Origin: Bacteroides sp.
GTDB lineage: Bacteria > Bacteroidota > Bacteroidia > Bacteroidales > Muribaculaceae
Length of the DNA stretch: 38,304 nt
Assembly (NCBI GenBank): GCA_014801955.1
Contig: JAAVDE010000026.1
Coordinates: forward strand, 1 to 38,304
Direction of reading: 5' to 3'
Below are positions 23,402 to 33,563 of this stretch, in pieces. The notes below the pieces were generated by a model, which worked only from the letters and a program-made list of their open reading frames with translations, did not search any database and was not told the origin of the DNA. Each line of letters opens with the position of its first letter. Within the stretch, counting starts at the first letter, position 1. The translations under genes were made by a program, and so were the position numbers.

Positions 23402-26400
23402 ATGAAAAAGAATTATTTTCTGCGGCATCCGGTTTTTTCCATCGTAATCTCGGTTATTATTCTGCTCATCGGCATTATTGGTCTGAACCTGCTGCCGATA
23501 GACCAGTATCCTGAGATTGTTCCGCCGGTTGTTCGCATCAGCGCAACTTATCCCGGCGCCGATGCCTCAACGGTTACGCAGGCCGTTGCAACGCCGATCG
23601 AGCAGGAGCTGAACGGCACTCCGGGAATGATCTACATGTCGTCGAAGAGCTCAAACTCGGGTGGTTTTTCGGCCCTGGTGACCTTCGACATCGGCACCGA
23701 CCCGGAGCTTGCCGCCGTTGACATTCAGAACCGCGTTAAGAAAGCCGAGTCGCGCCTGCCGGCCGAGGTTGTCCAAAACGGCATCTCCGTTGCCAAGGAA
23801 ACGGCCAACAGGCTGATGACCATAACGATTCAATCCGACGACCCCAAGTTCGACGAAGTTTACCTGAGCAACTACACGACGCTGAACGTCGTTGACCCTC
23901 TACGCCGCATTCCGGGCGTTGGCAGCCTGTCGTCGGTCGGAGGCCGCTACTATGCGATGCAAATATGGGTTCAGCCCGACAAGCTGGCCGACCTGGGCAT
24001 AACCGTTCAGGATATTCAGGCCGCGCTGAAAGACCAGAACCGCGAATCGGCGGCCGGCGCGCTGGGCCAGGCTCCGGCAACCGACGTTGACATAACGATG
24101 CCTATTATCGCGCGCGGCCGCCTGTCGTCGGTGTCGGAGTTTGAAGACATTGTTTTGCGAGCCAATTCCGACGGTTCGATAATTCGCCTGCGCGACGTTG
24201 CACGCGTTTCGCTCGAGGCATCGACCTACGCAACCGAGAGCGGCATCAACGGCGGCAACGCCGCGGTCCTGAACCTGAACATGCTGCCCGGGGCGAACGC
24301 AATGGAGGTTGCCGACGCCGTTAAAAAGGAGATGGCCGAGATTGCAAAGAGCTTCCCCGAGGGCGTGACCTACGATATTCCGTTCGACATGACAACCTAC
24401 ATCGCGGAGTCAATCAACCATGTTTACCACACGTTTTTCGAGGCGCTGATTCTGGTAATCATCGTCGTTTACCTGTCGCTGCAAAACTGGCGCGCGGCGC
24501 TGATTCCGATTATCGCCGTTCCGATTTCGCTGGTTGGCACGTTTGGCGTCATGTTGATGTTTGGCTTTTCGCTCAACATGCTGACTCTGCTCGGCCTGAT
24601 ATTGGCCATCGGCATAGTGGTCGATGATGCGATAGTTGTTGTTGAGAACGTTGACCGCGTAATGCACACCGAAAAAGTCGGGCCGTTCGAGGCCACGGAA
24701 CGGGCCATGTCGAACCTGGGAGGCGCGCTGATTGCCATGTCGCTGGTTCTCTGCGCGGTGTTCGTGCCGGTTAGCTTTCTGCCCGGCATAACGGGCCAGC
24801 TCTACCGCCAGTTCACAGTAACCATCGCCGTTTCGGTCATTATCTCAACAATCGTTGCGCTGACGCTGACGCCGGTAATGTGTTCGCGCCTGCTCCGCCC
24901 CGAAGCCAAAAAGAAGAAAAACAAGCTTTTCCGCCTCATCAACTTCTGGCTCAACAAAGGAAACAGAGCATATGGCAAGGCAGTTGGGCGCACAATCAAA
25001 AATCCGCGCCGCATGTTTGCCGCCTTCGGGCTCACTCTGGTCTATATCTACCTGATGAACAGCTTTATGCCAACGAGCTTCATGTCGCAGGAGGACCAGG
25101 GCTATTTCACCGTTGAGCTCGAGCTGCCCGAAGGCGCCACCATTGAGCGCAGCCGCCTGGTAACGGAGCGCGCCATGACCTACCTGCTCGCCGACCCCGA
25201 CGTTGAGTTCGTTCTGAACGTAACGGGTTCGTCGCCGCGCGTGGGCACCAACCAGGCCCACTCGCAGCTGACCGTTATTCTCAAACCCTGGGAGGAACGC
25301 AAGTCGCACAGCATCGACGAAATCAAAAACCGCGTCAAGAAGGAGCTGGAAGCCTATCCTGAGAGCAAGGTCTACGTTTTCACGCCCTCGATTATTCCGG
25401 GCCTGGGCTCGTCGGGCGGCTTTGAAATGGTGCTCGAAGCACGCGGCGACGCCACCTACGAGGACCTGCAGAACGCCGTCGACACGCTGCAGCTCTATGC
25501 GGAAACAGCCCCGGCCATCGCCTCGCTGTCGTCGTCGATGCAGAGCGACATTCCGCAGCTCTTTTTCGAAGTGGACCGCGACCGCGCAAAGATGCAGGGC
25601 ATCCCCGTCAGCGACATCTTTTCGACGATGAAGGCCTTCACCGGCTCGATCTACGTTAACGACTTCAACATGTATAACCGCATCTATCGCGTCTACATCC
25701 AGGCCGAAGCCTCCTATCGCTCGAACCGCAACAATCTGAATCTCTTTTTCGTCAGGGCCAATAACGGCACGATGGTTCCGATTTCGTCGCTCGGCAGTTC
25801 GCACTACACTACCGGCCCGGGCACGGTTGGCCGCTTCAACATGTTTAACGCTGCGGTTATTTCGGGCGAGGCCGCGTCGGGCTACAGCACAGGCGAGGCC
25901 ATGAACGCCCTGGAGCGCATAGTTGCCGAGCGTCTGCCCGACAATATTGAAATCGAATGGAGCGGCCTCTCCTATCAGGAAAAACACGAGAGCGGCAACA
26001 CCGGTGCCATTCTCGGCCTGGCTCTGCTGTTCGTGTTCCTGGTCCTCGCCGCCCAATACGAGAGCTGGAGTGTGCCCATCGCCGTTATTCTCTCGCTGCC
26101 GATAGCCGGCGTCGGCGCCTACACGGGCATCTGGCTCTGCGGCCTGGAAAACAACATCTATTTCCAGATTGGCCTGGTAATGCTCATCGGCCTCGTTGCG
26201 AAGAATGCGATTCTGATCGTTGAGTTCGCCAAGGAGGAGGTTGAAAAGGGAGTGGATGCCTCGCTGGCGGCGATGACAGCCGCACGCCTGCGGTTCCGCC
26301 CGATCGTTATGACGTCGCTGGCGTTCATGCTCGGCCTGCTCCCGCTGCTCGTTGCTTCGGGCCCAGGCTCGGCCGCCCGCCGCGACATCGGCACCGGCGT

Positions 26401-26497
26401 TTTCTTCGGCATGCTGGTCGCCATCACCGTTGGCATAATATTCGTGCCCTTCTTCTTCGTTATTATTGACAAACTGAAACAGAAACGGACCAAATGA
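23402..26497 (+). CDS. RND multidrug efflux pump, HAE-1 (AcrB-like)
   Basis: A proton-driven trimeric exporter of drugs, bile salts or similar amphiphiles. The 1031-residue product has the typical layout: a first membrane helix (FSIVISVIILLIGIIGLNLLPI), a periplasmic porter domain with PGADASTVTQAVATPIEQ and NSGGFSALVTF, membrane helices 2-6, a second large periplasmic loop, and helices 8-12. The proton-relay residues D408 and D409 (GIVVDDAIVVVENV) and K934 (VAKNAILIVEFAKEE) are all present, as in AcrB. It overlaps the outer-membrane channel gene by 4 nt (ATGA). Substrate cannot be deduced. Confidence 0.94.
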   Translation: MKKNYFLRHPVFSIVISVIILLIGIIGLNLLPIDQYPEIVPPVVRISATYPGADASTVTQAVATPIEQELNGTPGMIYMSSKSSNSGGFSALVTFDIGTDPELAAVDIQNRVKKAESRLPAEVVQNGISVAKETANRLMTITIQSDDPKFDEVYLSNYTTLNVVDPLRRIPGVGSLSSVGGRYYAMQIWVQPDKLADLGITVQDIQAALKDQNRESAAGALGQAPATDVDITMPIIARGRLSSVSEFEDIVLRANSDGSIIRLRDVARVSLEASTYATESGINGGNAAVLNLNMLPGANAMEVADAVKKEMAEIAKSFPEGVTYDIPFDMTTYIAESINHVYHTFFEALILVIIVVYLSLQNWRAALIPIIAVPISLVGTFGVMLMFGFSLNMLTLLGLILAIGIVVDDAIVVVENVDRVMHTEKVGPFEATERAMSNLGGALIAMSLVLCAVFVPVSFLPGITGQLYRQFTVTIAVSVIISTIVALTLTPVMCSRLLRPEAKKKKNKLFRLINFWLNKGNRAYGKAVGRTIKNPRRMFAAFGLTLVYIYLMNSFMPTSFMSQEDQGYFTVELELPEGATIERSRLVTERAMTYLLADPDVEFVLNVTGSSPRVGTNQAHSQLTVILKPWEERKSHSIDEIKNRVKKELEAYPESKVYVFTPSIIPGLGSSGGFEMVLEARGDATYEDLQNAVDTLQLYAETAPAIASLSSSMQSDIPQLFFEVDRDRAKMQGIPVSDIFSTMKAFTGSIYVNDFNMYNRIYRVYIQAEASYRSNRNNLNLFFVRANNGTMVPISSLGSSHYTTGPGTVGRFNMFNAAVISGEAASGYSTGEAMNALERIVAERLPDNIEIEWSGLSYQEKHESGNTGAILGLALLFVFLVLAAQYESWSVPIAVILSLPIAGVGAYTGIWLCGLENNIYFQIGLVMLIGLVAKNAILIVEFAKEEVEKGVDASLAAMTAARLRFRPIVMTSLAFMLGLLPLLVASGPGSAARRDIGTGVFFGMLVAITVGIIFVPFFFVIIDKLKQKRTK

Positions 26498-27876
26498 ACA
26501 AATATACAGCTCTTTGCGGAGCCATGATTCTCCTGCTCGGTACCGGCTGCTCCGGGGTCAGAAACCTGAAAAAGCCGATGACCTCAATTCCCGAACAATA
26601 TGCCATCGGGGTTGCCAACGACTCCACTTGCCTGGCCGAAATGGAATGGTGGAAGTTCTATTCCGACACGACGCTCTGTCGCTTCATAGGCCGCGCGCTC
26701 GAGAATAACCGCGACATTCTGACCGCCGCCGCGCGGGTTGACCAAATGCGCGAACTCTTAGGCGTTGACAAGGCCAACCTGCTGCCCGCAATCGGCGGCA
26801 ACGTCTATGCCAACCGCGAAACCAACAACTATTCCGGCACCGGCACCACCTACGACCCCGAAATCGGCGTTAAAGTTCCGGTAACATGGGAAATGAACCT
26901 GCTCGGCTCGCTCCTCTGGGCCAAAAAGAAGGGGCAAGCCAACTATGCCGCATCGGCCGAGGACTATCGCGCCATGCAGATTTCAATCATTGCCCGCACC
27001 GCCGAAGCCTACTACCGGCTCGTTGCCCTGGAAAATGAACTGGCAATCATCAGCCACACGGTTGAATCGCGCAAGGAATCGCTGCGCATGGCCAAAATCC
27101 GCTTCGAAGGCGGCCTGACGTCGGAAACCGTCTACCAGCAGGCAATGGTGGAATACTCGTCGGCGGCATCGCTGGTTCCGGGCATCAAACGCCGGCTCAC
27201 GACGGCGCGCAACGCGCTGACGCTGCTGATGGGCGAAAACCCGTGTGACTCGCTGACGGTGGGCGGCAAATATCTCGCGCCGATTCAACTGGAAAAAATG
27301 CCGGTCGGCGTTCCGTCGGCGCTGCTTCAGCGCCGCCCCGACGTTCGCGCCGCCGAGCTGCGGCTGGCAGCTGCGCGGGCCAACGCCGGCCTCACCTATG
27401 CCGAGCGGTTCCCCACCTTGCAGTTAGGCTTCACTCCCGGCTTTGAAAACAACGAGCTGTCGAAGTTTCTGAAGTCGCCGTTCAGCTTCGTTGTCGGCTC
27501 GGTCAGCGGTCCGATATTCGACTTCGGCAAGCGCAAACACCGCTACAAGGCGGCAGTCGCCGAGTATGAGCAGAGCCGCTATCAGTATGAAAAGAGCGTG
27601 ATAACAGCCTTTACCGAAGTCAACACCGCCATCAACGCCTACATGGAGGCCCAGCGGTTAAGCACTCTGAAAATCAATCTTTGCGTGGCCGCGGCAAAAT
27701 ATAACCAACTCGCGCGCCTGCAATATCAGGCAGGCACGCTGAACTATATCGACGTGCTCGACGCGCAGCGACGCTTTCTCGACGCGCAGCTCGACGAGAG
27801 CAACGCCATCAGAGACGAGTACCTGGCGCTCATCGACCTCTACAAGGTTCTCGGCGGCGGCTGGACGCTGAACTAA
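26494..27876 (+). CDS. RND efflux outer-membrane lipoprotein channel (OprM/NodT family)
   Basis: TolC-like trimeric channel that completes the first efflux system. The 460-residue product has a lipobox LGTGC (Cys19), then two repeated OEP halves. The first has EMEWWKFYSDTTLCRFIGRALENNRDI, the typical W-W-x-x-F start. The second has RRPDVRAAELRLAAARANAGLTYAERFPTLQLGF and QYQAGTLNYIDVLDAQR. All are hallmarks of the NodT/OprM lipoprotein family. It overlaps the pump gene by 4 nt and is the last gene of the operon, followed by a terminator shared with the convergent tRNA. Confidence 0.93.
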   Translation: MNKYTALCGAMILLLGTGCSGVRNLKKPMTSIPEQYAIGVANDSTCLAEMEWWKFYSDTTLCRFIGRALENNRDILTAAARVDQMRELLGVDKANLLPAIGGNVYANRETNNYSGTGTTYDPEIGVKVPVTWEMNLLGSLLWAKKKGQANYAASAEDYRAMQISIIARTAEAYYRLVALENELAIISHTVESRKESLRMAKIRFEGGLTSETVYQQAMVEYSSAASLVPGIKRRLTTARNALTLLMGENPCDSLTVGGKYLAPIQLEKMPVGVPSALLQRRPDVRAAELRLAAARANAGLTYAERFPTLQLGFTPGFENNELSKFLKSPFSFVVGSVSGPIFDFGKRKHRYKAAVAEYEQSRYQYEKSVITAFTEVNTAINAYMEAQRLSTLKINLCVAAAKYNQLARLQYQAGTLNYIDVLDAQRRFLDAQLDESNAIRDEYLALIDLYKVLGGGWTLN

Positions 27877-27889
27877 AGAATAGAGCAAG

Positions 27890-27923
27890 AGAAAAAGCGG
27901 AGCCGATTGGCTTCGCTTTTTCT
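27890..27923. terminator. Bidirectional terminator between efflux operon 1 and tRNA-fMet
   Basis: AGAAAAAGCGGAGCC (27890-27904) pairs with GGCTTCGCTTTTTCT (27909-27923) at 14 of 15 positions with a 4-nt loop, giving T-rich arms on both strands. It ends 1 nt before the tRNA 3' end. Confidence 0.85.
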
Positions 27924-27924
27924 T

Positions 27925-27999
<75 letters not shown>

Positions 28000-28014
28000 G
28001 TGTTTTTACGGGTG

Positions 28015-28046
28015 CAAAGTTAGTGGCTTTTCGCGAACTGTGCAAG
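28015..28046 (-). promoter_or_regulatory. Promoter of tRNA-fMet
   Basis: Minus strand CTTG (28043-28046), 20-nt spacer, TAACTTTG (28015-28022), 15 nt upstream of the tRNA 5' end. Confidence 0.65.
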
Positions 28047-28076
28047 TTTTTCAGGGAAAATATTTGTTAAAAAATG

Positions 28077-29366
28077 TTATCTACCTGTTGCTGAGAGGTA
28101 TTCTGCAACGGCCACTTTGAAGTCGCCATAGGAGGCAACATACTTATCGCGTGACTGCTGATTCAGGGTCTGCGCATCGAGCAAGTCGGTAATGGTTGCC
28201 GTGCCGGCATCGTAAAAGGCCTGGTTCAGGCGAAGGTTTTCGGCGCTTTGCTCAATAGCCTCGGCGGCAATCTGCATTTTCCGGTGGGCGGCGGTCAGGT
28301 CGTCCCACTTGTTCTGCATGTTGATCTGGAGCATCTCGGAGCCGTCGTCGAGCATGATGCGGGCGTTCTTTACCTGGAGGTCTTTTTTCTTCATGGCGTG
28401 CGACCCACCCCACCAGCCGGTGATGGGAATATTGATGGCCAGAGTCAGGGCGCCGAAATTATGGCCCTGCTCGAGAACGTTGTGGTAATACCAGCCGGCG
28501 CCGCCGAGAACCGTAGGCAGATTTTTGCCGAGTTCCATGCGTTTTTCCAGCTTGGCGGCCTTGACCTGGTTAACGAGCAGCTGATAGTCGTTGGTCTGCA
28601 TGAGCGCCTCGGCGGGGTCTACGCGCAGGTCGAGCGGATATTCGGGAACGCTGTCGGGCACCGGGGCGTTGATGTCGACAGGAGCGTTGACGGGCGCGCC
28701 GACGTATTGCGACAGAACCATGCGGCAGAGCTTGATACCATTGTCGAGGTCAACCATCTTCGACGCGAAATCATTGCGCTGCAAGCGAACCTTCAGCAGC
28801 TCGTTGTTGGTAACGATGCCTGCGTCGACCGCAACGGCGACCTGACTGTCGAGAGTGTCGAGCATGGTCAGGGCCGAGTTGAGCGTGCCCTTGGTTGCCT
28901 TCAGCGTTGCAAGCTGCCAGTAGTATTTCTCGGCGGTTACGCGAACCTCCGAAGCGCTCTGTTTGGCCTGAAGCTCGGCAACGGCCTCGCCCACCTTGGC
29001 GAGCTGATTGCCGTTAACAATCTGGCCGCCCATGAAGATCGGCTGCAGGGCCTGAACGCCGCCCATGACGCCATGTTTGATAAGCTCGATTTTCAGCAGG
29101 TCGAGAGCGTTGTATTGCAAAACGTAGTTGGCGGTTCGGAAGCCGAAGCCGGCGGCTGAAATCTCGGGGAAATACTTGGTGAACGCTTCGCGGCGGGTTT
29201 CGCGTGCGGCAGCCGTATTGTTTTCAGCCATTTTCATTGCCGCATTGTTGGCCAAAGCCATATCTATACATTGCTCGAGCGACAGCAGCGAGTCGGCGGG
29301 AGCCTGCGCGGCGGCTCCGGCAATGCCGGAGGCCGCGATGAGCACGGTGAGAATCAATTTTTTCAT
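28077..29366 (-). CDS. TolC-family outer-membrane efflux protein
   Basis: Third gene of the second efflux operon. The 429-residue product has a signal peptide (MKKLILTVLIAASGIAGAAAQA) and no lipobox, then the OEP fold: LSLEQCIDMALANNAAMKMAENN at its start, a central PVNAPVDI...EYPLDLRVDPAEALMQTNDYQLL, and QAFYDAGTATITDLLDAQTL near the end. It is a TolC rather than a NodT/OprM type, unlike the lipoprotein channel of the first system. The open frame extends upstream to 29456, but that would overlap the pump gene. The ATG at 29366 begins the signal peptide and lies 10 nt after the pump stop. Confidence 0.88.
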   Translation of the reverse strand: MKKLILTVLIAASGIAGAAAQAPADSLLSLEQCIDMALANNAAMKMAENNTAAARETRREAFTKYFPEISAAGFGFRTANYVLQYNALDLLKIELIKHGVMGGVQALQPIFMGGQIVNGNQLAKVGEAVAELQAKQSASEVRVTAEKYYWQLATLKATKGTLNSALTMLDTLDSQVAVAVDAGIVTNNELLKVRLQRNDFASKMVDLDNGIKLCRMVLSQYVGAPVNAPVDINAPVPDSVPEYPLDLRVDPAEALMQTNDYQLLVNQVKAAKLEKRMELGKNLPTVLGGAGWYYHNVLEQGHNFGALTLAINIPITGWWGGSHAMKKKDLQVKNARIMLDDGSEMLQINMQNKWDDLTAAHRKMQIAAEAIEQSAENLRLNQAFYDAGTATITDLLDAQTLNQQSRDKYVASYGDFKVAVAEYLSATGR

Positions 29367-29376
29367 AACGGTTGAA

Positions 29377-32300
29377 TTAAAGCAGGTGGGTTTCGAGGGG
29401 TTCGGGCAGGGGTTGGTCGGCGCCTTTTTTGCGACCGCGGATAAGCCAGAAGGCAACGGGGATGGTGGTCAGAATGAAAATCATCGTTATGGGGGTGCCG
29501 TAGAAGATAACCACGCCCATCGGCTGCCACAGGGCCGAGCCGCCGAGAACCATCGGCACTACGCCCATCGTTGCGGCTGCGGAGGTCAGGAAGATAGGAC
29601 GCATTCGGCGCTTGGAGGCATTGAAGATAGCGTCTTTAACCGACTGGCCCTGGTTGCGGAGTTCCTGGGCATAGTCGAGGAGCACGATTGCGTTGCGGAC
29701 CAGAATGCCCATGAGCGAAACGATGCCGAGCACGCAGGTTAGCGAGAGAACGCCGCCCTGGATGAACATGCCTATGCCGGCGCCGGGAATGCAGAGGAGC
29801 AGGGAGAAGAGCATAAGCAGGGAAATGTCGACCTGGCAATAGTGGAGAAGGATAATAAAGAAGATAATCACAACGGAAATCATCAGCGCCGACAGAATCT
29901 CGGGGAGGTTCTGCATTGTGTTTTCCCACTCGCCGCCGCGAGTAATCGTAACGCCGTCGGGGAGTTCAATGCCGGAAATCGCGTCCATAACGGCCTCGGT
30001 TCGGTCAATAACGTTGACGTTGCGCTGAACTTCGGCAATGATGCTGATGGTCGGAATGCCGTTGCGTGTAGAGAGCTGGCCTTCGTTCCACTGAGGCTTA
30101 ACGTCGGCAACCTGGCGCAGAGGGGCGTCGGCGATACCGACTACCGGCATAAGTTCGTCGCGGAGATCGGCAACGGTCGAAGAATCGGAAGTTGCGGTTT
30201 TGATAACCACGGGAATACCGTAGTCGCCCTCCCAGACCGTTGCAACCGGAACGCCCGATGAATAGCGCATTGCGAGAATCGCTTCGATGCCGAGGTTGGT
30301 CATGCCCAGGCGCGATGCCTGAACGGCATTGGGTTCGACCTGAGCGGCAACCAGCGGATTGTCGAGGTTGGAGCGCACGCTACGCAGACCGGGAACGCGA
30401 CGCATGCGGGCGGCAATCGAGTCGCTGACGAGTTTGATGGCCGTGCGGTCGCGGCCCGAGATTCGGATTTCGATAGGATAGGCAGCGTTGGAGTAGCTGA
30501 GCTGCTTGAAGCGCACAATGGCGTCGGGGAAATATTGCTCGTATTTGTCGGTATATTCGTTGAGCACGTCGATAGTGGCGTCGTTGCTAACGGTGTTGAC
30601 GATGAACTGGGCAAAGTTCGGGCCGCCAACCTGCGGGGCATAGGTGGTTTGGAAGCGGGGCGAGGAGCAGCCGTGGAAGTTGGCGATGCTGACAATGCGG
30701 TCGTCCTTGCTGAGAATGGCTTCGAGCGAATCGGCAACCTGCGATGTGCGCTCAACGGCGGTTCCCGTGGGCAGGAAGATTTCAACGGCGAACTGGTTGC
30801 GCTCGGCGATAGGCATCAGCTGCAGCGGACGGGTCAGGAACAGCCAGCCGCCAACGATGACTGACACGACGCTGATAACCAACGTGGTTTTCGGCCAGTT
30901 GAAGCAGAGGGTAATCAGTTTGTCGTAGCCCTTCTGAAGAACCACGAAGAAGGAGAATTTCTTTTTGCCCGATGCAACGGCCTCCTGTTCTTCTTTGTAG
31001 ATAGGCTTGCGGATGAGCTTATATTGAATGAAGGGCACGAGGAGTTCGGCAACCACGAGCGACACCATCAGGATAATGGTCAGCGCCCAGGGGAAGTCGT
31101 TGAGGAAGTCGCGGAACATGCCCGTAATTGTCAGCAGGAAGGGGAAGAAAGTGACCGAGATAGCCAGAGTGGCCGAGAAGATGGCCTTGAAAAATTCAGT
31201 GCCCGAACGGAGAGTGGCCGTCTTATGGTCAACGCCCTCGGAAATCAGTTCAACGTAGTCGTCGATAATAACGACCGAGTTATCGACAATCATGCCGAGC
31301 GACAGTATCAGGCAGGCGAGCGTAACGGTGTTGAGCTCAATGCCGAAAACATAGAACAGGCTAAGCGAAATGAATATCGCAACCGGAATGGTCGCAGCGG
31401 CTATGAGCGCCACTTTTATCGGCAGCAGGAACATGATAACGATAACCACGGCAACCACGGCGATGAGCAACTCGCGCAGGAAGTCGGTCACGGAGTTGTT
31501 GACAACGACCGGCTGGTCGGTTATGCTGAACATGGTAACGTCGTCGGGCAGCTCGGCCTTAAATTCGTCGAGAACTTTGTTGACAGCGTTGCCCATGTCA
31601 ACGATGTTATTGCCGTCTTTCATCTGAATCGACAGCAGAATGCACTTGGTTCCGTTGTTGGTGATATAGCTGGTGGCGCGGGGATATTCCTTGCGAACGT
31701 CGGCAACGTCGCCCAAACGAACAACCGAACCGTCGGGGGTCGAGAAAATAATCATTTCGCGAAGGTCAAGAACCGAGTTGACCGAGCGTTCAACGTAGAC
31801 GGGCTGCGTAAAGGTTCCCGAACGCAGCGAGCCGCCGGTGGTCTGGAAGCCCTTGGCCATGAGGGTAGCGGCAAGGGTCGATTCCTTGATGGCATATTTC
31901 GAGAGCTTGGCCGGATCGATCTCAACGGCAATCTGCTCGCCCTGCTTGCCATAGACGTCCATAGTGCTGATGGAGGGAATGGAGCGCAGGCGGTCCTTGA
32001 GGTCGTCCATGTAGTCGCCCAGTTCGCGATAGGTTTTCTGCTCGCTCTGCATGGTTAGCAGAATGGCCGACGTGTCGCCGAAGTTGCTGATTGCCTCAAC
32101 GGCCAATACTCCGGCGGGGAGCTTCAGCTTCAGGGCTTCGAGACCATGCTTGAATTCGTTCCAGAAATCGGTTGTTTTCTGAATGTCGGAGTCGAGTTCA
32201 ACGAAAATCATGACCATTCCGTCGGTTACGTTGGCATAGGTCTTGGTCTTGTCGACTTCCTTATAAGAAAAAACGTAGTCTTCGAGGGGTTTGAGCACTT

Positions 32301-32514
32301 CCTGCTCACACTGCTCAACGTTTGCGCCGGGATAAACCGCAGCGACAACGCCTTCGCGGATAGTGAACGAGGGAAATTCGTTTTTGTCCATGACTACCAG
32401 CGCATATACACCGAAGGTGAACAGCACTGCGGCAATCAGGAAAACAACGCTGCGATATTTGATGCCGAGCTCAACTATTGGCGCCGGCTTCCAGTTGGTT
32501 GAATTAGGTTCCAT
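29377..32514 (-). CDS. RND efflux pump with altered proton-relay residues
   Basis: The 1045-residue product is a complete RND permease (first helix YRSVVFLIAAVLFTFGVYALVVM, porter motif VYPGANVEQCEQEVLKPLEDYV, twelve membrane helices in two blocks). The TM4 relay reads D411-N412 (GMIVDNSVVIIDDYVEL) where AcrB has Asp-Asp. TM10 has R940 (GILVRNAIVLLDYAQ) where AcrB has Lys. This D-N/R set marks a different branch of RND permeases from the AcrB-like pump at 23402-26497; I recall it in several proteobacterial and Bacteroidota groups. It is flanked by its adaptor (4-nt gap) and a TolC channel (10-nt gap). Substrate is unknown. Confidence 0.92.
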   Translation of the reverse strand: MEPNSTNWKPAPIVELGIKYRSVVFLIAAVLFTFGVYALVVMDKNEFPSFTIREGVVAAVYPGANVEQCEQEVLKPLEDYVFSYKEVDKTKTYANVTDGMVMIFVELDSDIQKTTDFWNEFKHGLEALKLKLPAGVLAVEAISNFGDTSAILLTMQSEQKTYRELGDYMDDLKDRLRSIPSISTMDVYGKQGEQIAVEIDPAKLSKYAIKESTLAATLMAKGFQTTGGSLRSGTFTQPVYVERSVNSVLDLREMIIFSTPDGSVVRLGDVADVRKEYPRATSYITNNGTKCILLSIQMKDGNNIVDMGNAVNKVLDEFKAELPDDVTMFSITDQPVVVNNSVTDFLRELLIAVVAVVIVIMFLLPIKVALIAAATIPVAIFISLSLFYVFGIELNTVTLACLILSLGMIVDNSVVIIDDYVELISEGVDHKTATLRSGTEFFKAIFSATLAISVTFFPFLLTITGMFRDFLNDFPWALTIILMVSLVVAELLVPFIQYKLIRKPIYKEEQEAVASGKKKFSFFVVLQKGYDKLITLCFNWPKTTLVISVVSVIVGGWLFLTRPLQLMPIAERNQFAVEIFLPTGTAVERTSQVADSLEAILSKDDRIVSIANFHGCSSPRFQTTYAPQVGGPNFAQFIVNTVSNDATIDVLNEYTDKYEQYFPDAIVRFKQLSYSNAAYPIEIRISGRDRTAIKLVSDSIAARMRRVPGLRSVRSNLDNPLVAAQVEPNAVQASRLGMTNLGIEAILAMRYSSGVPVATVWEGDYGIPVVIKTATSDSSTVADLRDELMPVVGIADAPLRQVADVKPQWNEGQLSTRNGIPTISIIAEVQRNVNVIDRTEAVMDAISGIELPDGVTITRGGEWENTMQNLPEILSALMISVVIIFFIILLHYCQVDISLLMLFSLLLCIPGAGIGMFIQGGVLSLTCVLGIVSLMGILVRNAIVLLDYAQELRNQGQSVKDAIFNASKRRMRPIFLTSAAATMGVVPMVLGGSALWQPMGVVIFYGTPITMIFILTTIPVAFWLIRGRKKGADQPLPEPLETHLL

Positions 32515-32518
32515 AGCG

Positions 32519-33562
32519 TTACTGAGCGATTACAGGGGTTCCGTTGCTAACTTTGGGCATACCGGCAACGATAACGGAGTCGCCGGGAGTGAGACCGTCG
32601 GCAATAACGATGCCTTCGGCGGTTATGTCGCCAACGGTTACGAAGCGCTGCAGCGCCTTGCCGTTCTTGGCGAGCCAAACGAAGTTGGTGTTATCGGCAG
32701 CGAGCAGAACCGACTGGGGCGGCAAAATGATCGCACCTTTAGCCGCGGCGGCAGTATCGGCGGGCAGAGCAACGGTGCAGAGCATTCCGGGGAGCAGTTC
32801 GCCCTTGGAGTTATCGACCGAGAATTTTGCGGTGAAGGCGCGGGTCAGCGGGTCGGCAACAACGTCTTTTTCCGACAGAGTGCCGGCGATGCGGGCGTTG
32901 TTGAGCGCTTCAACGGTTATGTCGGCGCCGAGCCCCTCGGGCAGGGAGGATATTTCGCTTTCGGGAACGGAGATTGCGACCTTAACGTTGCCCAGGGCAA
33001 CGATTTTCAACGCCGGAATCGCGGGGAGAACGTTCTGGCCGGCGTCGATATTCTTGGCAGCCACAGTACCGCTGACGGGTGCGTAGATTTTGGCGTCGTC
33101 GAGCGCGCGGCGGGCAACTTCGGCCGAGTTGCGCGCGGTTTTGAGGGTATTCTGAACCTCAACCCACTTCATGTCGGCCAGAGCGTTGGCATTATGAAGT
33201 TTTTCAAAGCGGTTATAGGCATCTTGCGCTGAAGCCAGGGCGGCCTGCGCAATGTTGTAGTTATTTTCGAGAGTTCCGGAATTGAGTTCGGCAAGAAGCT
33301 GACCCTTGCTGACCTTCTGGCCGTTGGTAACATAAACGGCCTTAACAGTGCCGGGAACGCTGAAGCTGACCTCGGCGCCATCGCCGGCAACAACCGTGCC
33401 GGAATAGCTGCGACCTGAGGCAATGCCGGTGTCGGCAACGGAGAGAACACTGACCTTCACAGGTTTGGACTCCGTGATTTTCTCTTTTTTGAATCCACAG
33501 GAAGTCGCACCCAGCAACGCCATGCCGGATGCAATAAGTAACATGATTTTCGATGTAGTCAT
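32519..33562 (-). CDS. RND efflux adaptor lipoprotein
   Basis: First gene of the second efflux operon. The 347-residue product has a lipoprotein signal (GATSC, Cys22), a barrel-sandwich half (GTVKAVYVTNGQKVSKGQLLAELNSG), an alpha-hairpin (about 100-150), the returning half (DDAKIYAPVSGTVAAKNIDAGQNV), a beta-barrel (VKVAISVPESEISSLPEG) and a C-terminal domain ending in VSNGTPVIAQ. It is lipid anchored, unlike the adaptor of the first system, which has a membrane helix. A long dyad (33564-33610) sits directly before the ATG and may control the operon. Confidence 0.9.
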   Translation of the reverse strand: MTTSKIMLLIASGMALLGATSCGFKKEKITESKPVKVSVLSVADTGIASGRSYSGTVVAGDGAEVSFSVPGTVKAVYVTNGQKVSKGQLLAELNSGTLENNYNIAQAALASAQDAYNRFEKLHNANALADMKWVEVQNTLKTARNSAEVARRALDDAKIYAPVSGTVAAKNIDAGQNVLPAIPALKIVALGNVKVAISVPESEISSLPEGLGADITVEALNNARIAGTLSEKDVVADPLTRAFTAKFSVDNSKGELLPGMLCTVALPADTAAAAKGAIILPPQSVLLAADNTNFVWLAKNGKALQRFVTVGDITAEGIVIADGLTPGDSVIVAGMPKVSNGTPVIAQ

Positions 33563-33563
33563 T

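Noticed and set aside
24845-26056. 403-residue open frame opposite the first RND pump
   Set aside because: Antisense shadow of a complete RND permease with matching topology and motifs.
29367-29456. 30-residue N-terminal extension of the TolC-family protein
   Set aside because: It overlaps the end of the pump gene, and the signal peptide begins at the ATG at 29366.
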